Below, one piece after another: positions 1 through 7,885 of a stretch of 56,682 bases of DNA. This DNA comes from a virus, in IMG/VR virus record IMGVR_UViG_3300032086_002223, positions 1-56,682 of that record; one strand, given 5' to 3'. The translations under genes and the position numbers were made by a program. The notes beneath the pieces are model-generated. The model did not search any database. It was not told where the DNA came from and saw only the letters and a program-made list of their open reading frames with translations. The stretch's first letter is position 1, and each line of letters begins with the position of its first letter.

Positions 1-15
1 TTGATTTAATTGAAA

Positions 16-501
16 TTAATGTATAGTTTTTTTGGACAAATCTTCGACACCGAAATCATCGAACTCTTCATCCATTAAGTCATCGTATTCACCATTAGCT
101 TGCATCTCTTCTATGAGTGATGACATACGTTCTTGTAGACTTCCTCTGTCAATAGGTTCCTTATCGATGATAGGAATGGTTTCGGTCTCTACCCAATTAC
201 TCCATCTCACACATGCTTGGTCATACATAGGGATGTATTGTTTTGCAAGTGATACTGTTGCCATGATGGTGTCTTTTTCAATTGATACGACTGGTTCATC
301 AGTCATAGGGATATAAGGATAAAATTGACATACCGTGTGACCAGCTTGAAACTTTGAAGGTATTAAAGAACAATGCATCGGTAAGGTCACGTCTACACTG
401 TCTCCCCTATCTACGGTCATACCCACTATTTCTAACCCGTTCTTAAGTTTTACAACTTGATATCTCTCGGGTGTTTTGATTAGGTCTTTAGGTGTTGTCA
501 T
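16..501 (-). CDS. LSm-like hypothetical protein, 161 aa
   Basis: Residues about 15-90 look like a small beta-barrel of the LSm/Hfq type: an early strand with KLKNGLEIVG, then alternating hydrophobic strands. The last 40 residues are very acidic (EEFDDFG region) and probably disordered. Its start codon overlaps the uvsW stop (TAATG at 501), so it is translationally coupled to uvsW and probably expressed with the recombination genes. An RNA-binding role is an inference from the fold-like pattern only; no catalytic motif is visible. No own promoter is seen. Confidence is good that it is a gene and low for function. Confidence 0.75.
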   Translation of the reverse strand: MTTPKDLIKTPERYQVVKLKNGLEIVGMTVDRGDSVDVTLPMHCSLIPSKFQAGHTVCQFYPYIPMTDEPVVSIEKDTIMATVSLAKQYIPMYDQACVRWSNWVETETIPIIDKEPIDRGSLQERMSSLIEEMQANGEYDDLMDEEFDDFGVEDLSKKTIH

Positions 502-1898
502 TATTTTAGATTTATTGTATGCATGTTGTATACAAATTTCTCCTCGTTATAGATATTTATTCTTTCTTTTAAGTGATTGAGAGTATAATTCTCACATTGT
601 AAGTCATCTGCAATATCAAAGAGTTTCAAGTTTTTCTTATCATCTGATACTCTCAGACCACGTCCTATGGATTGTAAATTTCTAATTCTAGATTTGGTAG
701 GACTTGCAAATACAATATTATTTATCTTTTTAATATTGACCCCTGTAGAGAAAACACCATAAGATGCAAGTATAACACTGTCATTACTCTTCTCTACTTT
801 CTCTCTAACTAGTTCACGGTCTAGTGCATCTGTACCACCATAAACATAGTGTAAGTTCTTCACTCGTTTCTCTAACATAGGAAATAAAACTTGTCCGTGT
901 TTTTCTACATACTGAAATAACACTAGTGTGTTCCCCTTTAAACTGAACACTAGATTACATAAGAACTCATTTCTCTTCTTACTAGAAACAATGTAATCCA
1001 TTTCGTCTTGATACTTCATCTTCTTTTGTTTTGGATGTTTTAGTATCAGACAATCTATCTCTAGATTTGCAACGGTACCTTTCTGCATTAGTTCTTCGGT
1101 ACTGATAACCTTCTTAGCTTCACCGAACAACCCTTCTAGTTGTAACTTGTGAACCTCTGAACCATCAAGTGTACCTGTAGTCCCGAACCTGTACCTTACG
1201 TTTTTCATCTTCTCAAGGATACCCTTCAGAACATTTGCTTTAAACAAGTGAGCTTCATCACCAAACACTACATCAAATGTATTGTAATATTCTTTTGGTA
1301 ATCTACTCAATGACTGCCATGTAGTAATGGTTACATTCGATTCAAAAACATCTTGTCCACTATAGACCTTACAGATTTTTTCTTTGAATCCATAGTCTGC
1401 AAAATCTTTAGTCATCTGTTCTACTAGAGATGTTGTTGGTACTATGATTAGTGTTTTCTTTTGATACCATCTATGTAAGAGATAGATGATGAATGACTTA
1501 CCACTTGCAGTTGGAGATACAAGTAGTTTACGTTCTGAATTTATACAGTCTAGAACAGAATCGAATTGATAATCACGAGGATTAAAAGGAAGGTTAAGAG
1601 AACTGATGTGTTTATCAAGAACCTCCTTTGTCGTCTCCTCAGACTTTCGAATATCAGTTTTATAAGCATATCCTCTTTCCTCACAGAATAGTTCTAAGTA
1701 TTTATGAAGTCCTAGATAGAGTTTACCTGTCTTAATTGAAAATAAGTATACCTTCCCATCCCACCATTTATTTTTATATGAGGGCATGAACTTTGCATTG
1801 GGAACACTAAATGAAAAGAATTGATGTAGTTCTTTTGCAATGTGTGGTTCGCAAGAGACTTGGAGATATACTTCGTCTAGTTTTGCTGATATAACCAT
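501..1898 (-). CDS. uvsW: UvsW-type superfamily 2 DNA helicase
   Basis: ATP-dependent helicase/translocase that in T4 unwinds branched DNA and R-loops and helps shift replication from origin- to recombination-dependent mode. An N-terminal UvsW-type domain (1-105) precedes a RecA-like pair. Visible motifs: Walker A SPTASGKS at 128-135, DEAH at 214-217, motif III GTTGT near 239-243, and motif VI QSIGRGLR at 409-416. The length of 465 aa is close to the T4 protein. It follows the oxygenase gene by 3 nt and sits in one unit with uvsY, as expected for recombination functions. All key helicase residues are present. Confidence 0.95.
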   Translation of the reverse strand: MVISAKLDEVYLQVSCEPHIAKELHQFFSFSVPNAKFMPSYKNKWWDGKVYLFSIKTGKLYLGLHKYLELFCEERGYAYKTDIRKSEETTKEVLDKHISSLNLPFNPRDYQFDSVLDCINSERKLLVSPTASGKSFIIYLLHRWYQKKTLIIVPTTSLVEQMTKDFADYGFKEKICKVYSGQDVFESNVTITTWQSLSRLPKEYYNTFDVVFGDEAHLFKANVLKGILEKMKNVRYRFGTTGTLDGSEVHKLQLEGLFGEAKKVISTEELMQKGTVANLEIDCLILKHPKQKKMKYQDEMDYIVSSKKRNEFLCNLVFSLKGNTLVLFQYVEKHGQVLFPMLEKRVKNLHYVYGGTDALDRELVREKVEKSNDSVILASYGVFSTGVNIKKINNIVFASPTKSRIRNLQSIGRGLRVSDDKKNLKLFDIADDLQCENYTLNHLKERINIYNEEKFVYNMHTINLK

Positions 1899-1901
1899 GA
1901 A

Positions 1902-2576
1902 TTACACATATGGTTGACCACATGCCCACCCTACTAAAGACTTTCTTGTCCCCATGGTTACTGGTGTTACTTGATGATAAACGAATGACGGGAATACAAT
2001 CATAGTTCCAATTGCTTTTGCACTGAAGGGTGCAGAACATACCATCTTATGTACGTCAACTACCTTTTCTTTTGTTAACTGATTAAATTCATTTACAGGT
2101 TCCAACCATTGAAAATGACCACCGTTATACTCATCGGGGTCTGATAGTTGTATAGTGATAGAGAGTTTTCTTATAGTACCATCTTTGTTTTTAACACCAC
2201 CATGGTCTGTATGCCATGTATAGAATCCTGGCTTATGTCTGTCTGCAGTGTATTGTGTGTATTGATAGTTTTCGAAATAGTCTATACTGACATTCCAATC
2301 TGCATTTTGATTTGCAATCTGTAACCCATTAATAATTTTATCATTAATGTCTTTTGGTATAAAGTTATCTCTTTCAAACCATTTAACTTGTGATACTCTT
2401 AAATCTTCATTAAGACCATGACTATCTTCCACTTCCATTGGTGCATCGGGGTCATCCATATTACCACCAGTTCTTCCTTCATCCCATGGAATAACTTCTG
2501 CAGCTTTATGTATTCTTGCAACCTCATCGGGTGTCAAGTATTCATTTAAGATAATACAATTGTTTTCTAAAATCAT
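1902..2576 (-). CDS. 2OG-Fe(II) oxygenase, prolyl 4-hydroxylase-like
   Basis: Fe(II)/2-oxoglutarate dioxygenase with the double-stranded beta-helix motifs of the prolyl-hydroxylase/PKHD class. Counting from the Met at 2576, the iron ligands are H122 and D124 (WHTDHG) and H201 (VYHQV), and R211 (GTRKSL) would bind 2-oxoglutarate. The reading frame opens further to an ATG at 2603, but 2576 is preferred because it forms the TAATG overlap with the uvsY stop, a junction used repeatedly in this window. That gives 224 aa. It lies between uvsY and uvsW. The substrate is unknown: candidates are virion proteins, host proteins or DNA. Confidence 0.88.
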   Translation of the reverse strand: MILENNCIILNEYLTPDEVARIHKAAEVIPWDEGRTGGNMDDPDAPMEVEDSHGLNEDLRVSQVKWFERDNFIPKDINDKIINGLQIANQNADWNVSIDYFENYQYTQYTADRHKPGFYTWHTDHGGVKNKDGTIRKLSITIQLSDPDEYNGGHFQWLEPVNEFNQLTKEKVVDVHKMVCSAPFSAKAIGTMIVFPSFVYHQVTPVTMGTRKSLVGWACGQPYV

Positions 2577-3019
2577 TATTGTCCTGCCATAAATTTTCTC
2601 CAATCAATCGTGTTCTTGATTGTTTGGTGTCTCCAAGTTATGTTTTCCATACACTTCTGTAAGAACTGTATACAGACATTTAGATATTCAATCTTACCAT
2701 TTAAGTTTTGAATATCGTCATCTGCATTGAAGTAGTAGTTGTAATCTGACTTCATTACTTTAAGACCATCGAATGGGTCATCTTCCCATCCTAACTTGTT
2801 AATTTCTTCTTGTGAAAGTTTACCACTATACCATAACCATTTTAGTTTGGTAATCTTGGATAATTCTAATTGAAGTTTTTTGAGTGTAACTAATTTGTCT
2901 GATAGAAGACTTGAGTATTTTGCATGGAGTTTGGGAACTTCAAGAGATGATTTATCTAATTCGATGTCATCAATTTGAGTATCTTTACTCCATTCTTCTT
3001 TTAGTTGTTCTAAATTCAT
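2576..3019 (-). CDS. uvsY: UvsY-like recombination mediator
   Basis: 147-residue helical protein with the UvsY pattern: a lysine-rich N-terminal half with KLKWLWYSGKL, then a long helix ending WRHQTIKNTIDWRKFMAG. In T4, UvsY loads the UvsX recombinase onto gp32-coated single-stranded DNA. The length is close to T4 UvsY (137 aa). A textbook sigma70-type promoter ends 6 nt before the ATG and there is no Shine-Dalgarno sequence. Downstream it is coupled to the oxygenase and uvsW, giving a small recombination operon. Identification rests on sequence pattern and context. Confidence 0.88.
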   Translation of the reverse strand: MNLEQLKEEWSKDTQIDDIELDKSSLEVPKLHAKYSSLLSDKLVTLKKLQLELSKITKLKWLWYSGKLSQEEINKLGWEDDPFDGLKVMKSDYNYYFNADDDIQNLNGKIEYLNVCIQFLQKCMENITWRHQTIKNTIDWRKFMAGQ

Positions 3020-3025
3020 AATATA

Positions 3026-3054
3026 ATTATACCTTAAAAGGTGTGTTTTGTAAA
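3026..3054 (-). promoter_or_regulatory. Sigma70-type promoter for the uvsY operon
   Basis: On the minus strand, TTTACA (3049-3054) and TATAAT (3026-3031) are separated by exactly 17 nt. The -10 box ends 6 nt before the uvsY ATG at 3019, so the start site should fall on or next to the start codon. This is host-like and suits early or middle expression of uvsY, in contrast to the late boxes upstream of virion genes. Confidence 0.8.
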
Positions 3055-3059
3055 GGTAT

Positions 3060-3587
3060 TTAGGACTTTGTTTCTATAGTATATCTACCTATCCTAAAGG
3101 TTACATCACATATTACAGCTTCACCATCTGCACCCGATTGAAATTCTACACCACTTAGAGATGTGGGAAATATGTCATGAAATCTGATAAACTTATTTGC
3201 GATATTCTTGTTTGTATTTACAACTAGTGTTGCATCTGATATTTCAGATAAGAAGTCGTTTGAAGTGTAACGATTTAGTTTATCAGTTTCTGCTGATTTA
3301 GCAGGGTCATAATTTGCTGGGTCTAGTGGGACGATTGATGTCATCCAATTGTACATCTCAGTAAAGTTAGCCATATCCTCATCAACTAAAAACTGAACTT
3401 GAAGTGTTTCAAATTCTAGTTTATCGCCAGGAAAAAAAGCATCCAAACCTACACCAGCTGCCTGTATTGTTTCAGTGAATGACAAGCCAGGTAATTGTAC
3501 AGTCCTACAGAAGTATTCCACGTTTGGAATTCTGTCGATTAGAAATCGAAAGTTATTTCGATTAAGAACTGATGTGTTTATTGTCAT
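3060..3587 (-). CDS. Tail-tube-like virion protein (gp19-family paralog)
   Basis: 175 aa. The beginning (residues 10-35: NFRFLIDRIP, then FCRTVQLPGLSF) and the end (strand-rich DVTFRIGRYTIE) follow the tail-tube layout seen in the gp19 gene at 9645-10142, where the equivalent positions read RFKVFLPR and FLCKAAQIPA. It is therefore a second member of the tube fold in the same phage. T4 uses related folds for tube-initiator proteins gp48/gp54, so a baseplate-proximal tube or tube-terminator role is possible; this is inference. Its start overlaps the end of the 78-residue gene upstream by 26 nt, so both come from one message. Confidence 0.72.
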   Translation of the reverse strand: MTINTSVLNRNNFRFLIDRIPNVEYFCRTVQLPGLSFTETIQAAGVGLDAFFPGDKLEFETLQVQFLVDEDMANFTEMYNWMTSIVPLDPANYDPAKSAETDKLNRYTSNDFLSEISDATLVVNTNKNIANKFIRFHDIFPTSLSGVEFQSGADGEAVICDVTFRIGRYTIETKS

Positions 3588-3798
3588 CTAATTTAATTAC
3601 CCTATTGTTTTTTACAGTGTCATGGTAGTCGTTGTCTCTGTATGTACGGTCTACTATGGACTCACACAAATACCCGTCTTGGACATAAAGTGTTTTCATC
3701 TGTCTAGATAGAACGTCTTTAGTTTCTACACCATTAGGGAATGCATATCTTTCGAATGGCCCCTCACTAATAGTTACTTGTTTTTCGTATTTGTCCAT
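3562..3798 (-). CDS. Hypothetical protein, 78 aa
   Basis: Small polar protein with no recognisable domain; residues 1-40 alternate charged and aromatic positions (ISEGPFERYAFPNGVE). It overlaps the tail-tube-like gene by 26 nt. A late-type box CATAAATA lies exactly 5 nt before the ATG with no Shine-Dalgarno, so it heads a late transcript that includes the tube-like gene. A virion or assembly role is likely from the late promoter, but nothing in the sequence specifies it. Confidence 0.75.
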   Translation of the reverse strand: MDKYEKQVTISEGPFERYAFPNGVETKDVLSRQMKTLYVQDGYLCESIVDRTYRDNDYHDTVKNNRVIKLDDNKHISS

Positions 3799-3803
3799 AG
3801 TAG

Positions 3804-3811
3804 TATTTATG
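3804..3811 (-). promoter_or_regulatory. Late-type promoter box, 5 nt before ATG
   Basis: CATAAATA on the minus strand, followed by CTACT and the ATG at 3798. T4 late promoters carry TATAAATA at about -13 to -6, which would put +1 on the A of the start codon. Confidence 0.65.
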
Positions 3812-4030
3812 TTATTTCTCAGTCACAAATTCATTCAGTTGTCTTGCAACTCTAATAACCTCTTCACCAGTGATTTCTCTTAGTGGTAAAGGTTTCTTAT
3901 CATTTGGGAATGAATCGTTGTGTGCATAGATAGCGTCAACTTCCCTCTGATAATTAGAGGTCAAAAGACCTTCTGCTTGTGATAATAAGTCGGCTCTGAT
4001 TTCGAACCCTGATTTTCCTGAATTACTCAT
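3812..4030 (-). CDS. Conserved small hypothetical protein, 72 aa
   Basis: 72-residue mixed-charge, mostly helical protein beginning MSNSGKSGFEIRADLL, of a type I recall as common next to gp23 in marine T4-like phages. A strong AGGAG Shine-Dalgarno lies 6 nt before the ATG. The gene stands alone between the structured GC-rich leader (4057-4157) and the late box at 3804. No motif suggests a function. Confidence 0.8.
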   Translation of the reverse strand: MSNSGKSGFEIRADLLSQAEGLLTSNYQREVDAIYAHNDSFPNDKKPLPLREITGEEVIRVARQLNEFVTEK

Positions 4031-4056
4031 TTTTTCTCCTGTGTGTGTATGTGTAA

Positions 4057-4157
4057 TAAGACCCCCCGAAGGGGGTCACCTTTGACAGTGCCATGTATAC
4101 CTGACCTGCCTCGCCATCGAATCACATTCGTCTCCTAGAGATATATCTTCAATGACT
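4057..4157 (-). ncRNA. GC-rich structured leader or small RNA candidate
   Basis: About 100 nt between the gp23 terminator and the 72-residue gene that are far richer in G and C than the surrounding DNA. On the minus strand there are several potential stems: CGAAT/ATTCG with a 3-nt loop, GGTCA/TGACC enclosing about 23 nt, and a perfect GACCCCC-TTCG-GGGGGTC hairpin at 4060-4077. An ACTAAATA box at 4163-4170 would start a transcript near 4157. No tRNA fold or riboswitch class is recognised. Two tiny reading frames exist: 13 codons, and a GTG-started 32 codons ending in an ATGA overlap with the next gene. They look less convincing than the secondary structure. Confidence 0.4.
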
Positions 4158-4162
4158 ACTTA

Positions 4163-4170
4163 TATTTAGT
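4163..4170 (-). promoter_or_regulatory. Weak late-type box after gp23
   Basis: ACTAAATA on the minus strand, immediately downstream of the gp23 terminator. Its core matches the TAAATA of the other late boxes but the first two bases differ. It would drive the structured leader and the 72-residue gene as a unit separate from gp23. Confidence 0.4.
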
Positions 4171-4172
4171 GC

Positions 4173-4201
4173 AAAAAAAAGGACTCCGAAGAGTCCTTTT
4201 T
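4173..4201 (-). terminator. Rho-independent terminator after gp23
   Basis: On the minus strand AAAAAGGACTC, a TTCG loop, GAGTCC, then eight T. The stem is perfect, and the site lies 19 nt after the major capsid stop codon, as expected for the most abundant late message. Confidence 0.93.
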
Positions 4202-4219
4202 AAAAGTTAAAACTTTTAA

Positions 4220-5530
4220 TTATAGAATATTGCTTACAGCCATTTTTCTATAGTAGAAGTTAGAACCATTTGATGCAAGTCCACTTGCTGGTGCATTACC
4301 AACGAATGGGTTTGAAATCATTCCATATCTAGTTTTGAAACCGATTTTTGGTTGGAATGTGTTCTCACCAACTGCACGTACCATTTGCAATGGAACGTAT
4401 GGGCAATAGAACATACCTGCGTCGTATGGGTTTGAACCTCTGTAACCAACTGTTAGGTAGTTAACAGATGCATAAGGGTCAATATAGACCTTTACTCTTC
4501 CGTTAAGAACACCAGCAAATGTATTACCTGTGTCGTCTACGTTTAAGTTAGTTGCTAAAGCTGGTGCATAATCTAATACTCCTGCCATTGAAAGAGCAGA
4601 TGCTACGTCTGAAGAACATAGGATAAAGTTACCTTTACCTCTTCTTGATTCTTTAGCTATACTGTTTGATTCTCTTTCGATTTGGAATAATAGACCTTTG
4701 AACTTCTCAACTGACCATCTACCGTTAGCATCAACGTCTAGGTTGAATGTGCCGGGTGATGCAGTGTCTGCTGCTCCAGTTTTTGCTTGAAGGTTAACAC
4801 TTCTTACAACTTCTCTATTTATTTCTGCTAAAATTTCTGATGAAAGAATGTTAGCAAGTTCTGACTCAGCGTCAAGACCATGAATTGCTTTAAGGTCTTG
4901 TGCTAATTCTAATGTGTATTCAGCTTTAAGTGCTCTTGACTTAGCAGTTACAGTTGCTTTCTCAATTGTGAAAGACATTTCTGCAAAACTATTATTTGAT
5001 GCGTCACCCAATGCTTCAGCAGTTGCTGTAGACATACCTGAACCAGTTGTTGATTCGTATGATGGTGATGATGTATCAAATGGGTCACCGATAGCTGCTT
5101 GCTGTGCGCCTGCTGCTGTCGATTGTGCTGCACTTGAATATGATGAAACGGGTTCGTTGATTCCTAATGCTTCTGATTTACCCTCTCTACCCGCTGACGG
5201 ATAGTCGTTATATCTTGCTTTCATAGCGAAGATAAGACCTGTAGGGCCAGTCATTGGTTGAACACCGCAAATGTCGTAAGCTACGAGATTTGGCATTGCT
5301 CTTCTAACCAATGAAATAAGGATTGGTTCCCAGTTGCTAATTGCACTTGAACCAGTTGCATTCAATGGAGCTGCTTCCGATAGGGTTGCTCTATCTTCGT
5401 TTAATGCATTCTCTTGGTTCTCCAAGATAACAGCTGTGACTGCTCTCTTGTAGTTGTCCTCGATTTTTGGTAAATCGGAATGCTCTAAGATAGGTTCCCA
5501 TTTCTTTTGTAAATCTTCTGATAAGAACAT
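4220..5530 (-). CDS. gp23: Major capsid protein gp23
   Basis: 436 aa, shorter than T4 gp23 (521) and typical of marine T4-like phages. The N-terminus (MFLSEDLQKKWEPILEH) and the block around residues 60-100 (NWEPILISLVRRAMPNLVAYDICGVQPM, read in parts) are the signature of the HK97-fold gp23. A likely gp21 cleavage site of the L-x-E/A type is LSE-AA, after Glu52, which would remove an N-terminal scaffold-binding delta peptide. A strong GGAG Shine-Dalgarno precedes the ATG and a strong terminator follows. It follows gp22 by 17 nt, as in T4. Confidence 0.98.
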   Translation of the reverse strand: MFLSEDLQKKWEPILEHSDLPKIEDNYKRAVTAVILENQENALNEDRATLSEAAPLNATGSSAISNWEPILISLVRRAMPNLVAYDICGVQPMTGPTGLIFAMKARYNDYPSAGREGKSEALGINEPVSSYSSAAQSTAAGAQQAAIGDPFDTSSPSYESTTGSGMSTATAEALGDASNNSFAEMSFTIEKATVTAKSRALKAEYTLELAQDLKAIHGLDAESELANILSSEILAEINREVVRSVNLQAKTGAADTASPGTFNLDVDANGRWSVEKFKGLLFQIERESNSIAKESRRGKGNFILCSSDVASALSMAGVLDYAPALATNLNVDDTGNTFAGVLNGRVKVYIDPYASVNYLTVGYRGSNPYDAGMFYCPYVPLQMVRAVGENTFQPKIGFKTRYGMISNPFVGNAPASGLASNGSNFYYRKMAVSNIL

Positions 5531-5547
5531 TTTTTTTCTCCTTGAAA

Positions 5548-6924
5548 TTAACCTAGTGGTTTTAGTTTACTTAATGCGCTAGCATACCTAGACATGGATG
5601 GGTCAAGTACTGGTTCTGAAGATTCCTCTTCAAGAGTACCAATCCCTTCTATTTCTAGGGTTTCTTCTGAAATACTTTCTTTTTCAGATGCTGGGAAGTA
5701 TGCTTCTTTGAGTTCGTTAACTTTATCACTAAAGTCTTCGATATCTTTGAAGTCTACTCCTTCACATAATGAAGAAAGTTTTTCTGATTGTGAATCAGAT
5801 AGACTATCACTAGCTTCTCTGATTACGTTTGCTCGTTTTAATGAATCCATCTCTTCAGTCATTTCCATATTCTTGGAAACTTCTGCATCGAGTTTTAGTT
5901 CCATGTCATCGAGTTTGTTTGCAAGTTCGTCAATAACGTTGTACTTATCTTCAGGTACGTCAACATAATGTTCAGTGAACAATGTTTTCAGACCGTCTAT
6001 AAAGTTCTCAGTCATTTCAGACCTTAAACCACGTTCAATTGCAAGTTCGTTTTCTTTTGCCCACTCTTCAGCGACATATGAAAGGTACTTATCAACTGCT
6101 TCTGTCAAATCAGATTTGACGGAATCAACTGTGGTTTTCAACTCGTTCTCGTATTGAGATTTGAGTTGTTCATTGATTTCTGCTGCTTTTGAATTAATTG
6201 CAGCTTTGAAAATTGTTTTAGCTTTTTCTGTATTCTCTTCAGAAAGGTCAAGTGATTCAGATATTGCAGCTAAGTCTTCGTCAACTTCGATGTCAACAAG
6301 AGATGATTCAACTTCGACTTCTTCTTTCTTAGTTGACTCTTTTTTGTTTTCATCTTCGTCTTCGTCTTCTTCCTCTTCTTCGTGTGAATCTTCAACGAAT
6401 AGAGTATTGAATGACTCTTCTACATCGTCTTCGTCTTTCTTCTTCATCATTTCAACGAATGCTCTAGCAATTTCTGCTTTAGTAGAATCTTCAGATATTT
6501 CAACTTCTTCTTCCATATCTTTAGATGACTTCATATACATTGCCATGAGTTTTTCTTTGTCCATGTCTTTCATTGCTGAAACCATAGACTTAATCATTTC
6601 CATTTTTGAAGGTTTTGACTCTTCAGAATCTTCTTCTTCTTTTACTTTCTTTAAGTTTGGTTGTTTTTCGGCAGGTGCTTCACCTTTTTGTTGTGGGTCT
6701 CCTGAGATTTCCTTTGACCCAGCTTCTGCACCTTTAACGGATTTAACAGCTTTGTCAACAGGATTTTCTTCAGGCTTCACAATTTCGCCCTTACCTGAAC
6801 CAATTTCAGCAGCGTCTGATGAACCTTGTTTGACAGGTTTTGCATCACCCTTCTCGGCTTTCGCCACAGGTGCAGAACTGTCTTTTTTCATCTCTTCTGC
6901 TATCATTTTTTCTAAGTTAGACAT
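5548..6924 (-). CDS. gp22: Prohead core scaffold protein gp22
   Basis: 458 aa, much longer than T4 gp22 (269 aa) and extremely rich in Glu, Asp, Lys and Ser, with a run of acidic residues near 175-195. Predicted to be almost all helix and coiled coil, as expected for the internal core around which gp23 assembles. Scattered L-x-E sequences are potential gp21 cleavage sites, so it should be digested to peptides on maturation. Position between the gp21 protease and gp23 is diagnostic. A TATAAATA late box and a GGAG Shine-Dalgarno lie upstream. Confidence 0.92.
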   Translation of the reverse strand: MSNLEKMIAEEMKKDSSAPVAKAEKGDAKPVKQGSSDAAEIGSGKGEIVKPEENPVDKAVKSVKGAEAGSKEISGDPQQKGEAPAEKQPNLKKVKEEEDSEESKPSKMEMIKSMVSAMKDMDKEKLMAMYMKSSKDMEEEVEISEDSTKAEIARAFVEMMKKKDEDDVEESFNTLFVEDSHEEEEEDEDEDENKKESTKKEEVEVESSLVDIEVDEDLAAISESLDLSEENTEKAKTIFKAAINSKAAEINEQLKSQYENELKTTVDSVKSDLTEAVDKYLSYVAEEWAKENELAIERGLRSEMTENFIDGLKTLFTEHYVDVPEDKYNVIDELANKLDDMELKLDAEVSKNMEMTEEMDSLKRANVIREASDSLSDSQSEKLSSLCEGVDFKDIEDFSDKVNELKEAYFPASEKESISEETLEIEGIGTLEEESSEPVLDPSMSRYASALSKLKPLG

Positions 6925-6953
6925 AATTTCTCCTGTTATGGTCTGTTTAGTTG

Positions 6954-6961
6954 TATTTATA
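6954..6961 (-). promoter_or_regulatory. Late promoter for gp22-gp23
   Basis: Perfect TATAAATA on the minus strand, 29 nt before the gp22 ATG and 3 nt inside the gp21-gp22 gap. It leaves a leader of about 24 nt carrying a GGAG ribosome site, and would give extra transcription of scaffold and capsid genes, as in T4. Confidence 0.8.
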
Positions 6962-6963
6962 TC

Positions 6964-7611
6964 TTATAAACTTTCAACAAACTTTTTCCATAAATTTAAC
7001 TTTGTTTCCTCTAATTTATTCAGTTTGGCAGATAAAAGTTGGTCTCTCATCTTCTCTGCTTCCACTGCTTTTAGTACACCGTTTTCGAAAATCCATTCAA
7101 CACCTTCCATGATTCCTTCGACAAATGCCTCGGGAGCGGATGGGTCGGCAACAATATCTCCTGCCGTTGCTAATTGAAAATCATCTTTAACGTATTGAGC
7201 TCCATTCCTTTGTTCTAGTGAACCTAGACCTCTAGATGAAACACCAAGTTTCGCACCGTCATCAATGAGGTTTCTGACGATTTGACCGTTTGGTGTAGAT
7301 AAAACTTTTGCACGTCCTACGTAATTGTTACCATCTTCTTCCAATGATTGAATTAAGTGGGACACCTTGTCCAAATTGATTGTTGGGCCATCGGGATGAC
7401 CTAACTCTCCGAATGCACGTGATTTCTGTACGAACTCTCTATTGTAACGTGCTACTTCTTCTTGTATTATTTTTTTGGGATATACTCTCCCATTTCTGTT
7501 CTTTATCTCTGATTGAATAAAAATCCCTTCAATGAAGTAATCTTTACTCCCATCTTCTTTCGATTCAGTGATAGGTGTAATTATATCGTTAAACTCTGAA
7601 ATTAATTTCAT
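6964..7611 (-). CDS. gp21: Prohead maturation protease gp21
   Basis: 215-residue serine protease of the herpesvirus-assemblin-like family (S78/U9 type). The expected catalytic residues are visible: His72 in GELGHPDG and Ser125 or Ser126 in LGVSSRGLG. It cleaves gp22, gp23 and other core proteins after L-x-E in the prohead. T4 gp21 is also about 212 aa. Its start overlaps the end of the 98-residue gene by 23 nt. Confidence 0.95.
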   Translation of the reverse strand: MKLISEFNDIITPITESKEDGSKDYFIEGIFIQSEIKNRNGRVYPKKIIQEEVARYNREFVQKSRAFGELGHPDGPTINLDKVSHLIQSLEEDGNNYVGRAKVLSTPNGQIVRNLIDDGAKLGVSSRGLGSLEQRNGAQYVKDDFQLATAGDIVADPSAPEAFVEGIMEGVEWIFENGVLKAVEAEKMRDQLLSAKLNKLEETKLNLWKKFVESL

Positions 7612-7885
7612 TGAAAATCTCCTCTATTTCTACTCCCTCAAAGTTCATTTGTTTGAACAGTTTAGACATATCTTTTACTGACTTCTCTGCTTCCTTCATG
7701 TTCCTATAAGGGCCTGTTTCGTTATCGTTGATGTATGCATATACTTCACGACCTTTTTGTGAGTAAGTGACATCATAGTTTTTACCACCTACTCTCATTC
7801 TCTCAACTTTAATTTCTGAGTGTCCAGTAGGCAACTTCATTTTTGCCTCATGTAAATCTCTAGTTAATTGAGAAAATGTTTTCAT
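7589..7885 (-). CDS. Small prohead-core candidate, 98 aa (gp68 position)
   Basis: 98 aa, basic and mixed alpha/beta: residues 20-60 contain short strands (KNYDVTYSQKGREVYAYIND) and the rest is helical. No sequence family is recognised with certainty. T4 places genes 67 and 68 between 20 and 21, and this is the second of two small genes in that slot, so a core or protease-regulating role is inferred from position. It overlaps gp21 by 23 nt and touches the upstream 59-residue gene by one base. Confidence 0.7.
   Translation of the reverse strand: MKTFSQLTRDLHEAKMKLPTGHSEIKVERMRVGGKNYDVTYSQKGREVYAYINDNETGPYRNMKEAEKSVKDMSKLFKQMNFEGVEIEEIFNEINFRV

Noticed and set aside
2577-2603. Upstream ATG extending the first oxygenase by 9 residues
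   Set aside because: It would begin inside uvsY, while the Met at 2576 makes the TAATG junction used at many other gene borders here.
4058-4110. Small reading frames (13 codons from ATG; 32 codons from GTG) in the GC-rich island
   Set aside because: Codon use is unlike the neighbouring genes and the sequence is better explained by stems. The 32-codon frame has an AGGAG site and ATGA overlap, so it is not fully excluded.
6161-7177. 338-codon Ser-rich plus-strand frame opposite gp22 and gp21
   Set aside because: The Ser/Phe bias is the antisense image of Glu/Lys-rich gp22, and the frame runs across the gp21-gp22 boundary. No start signal.
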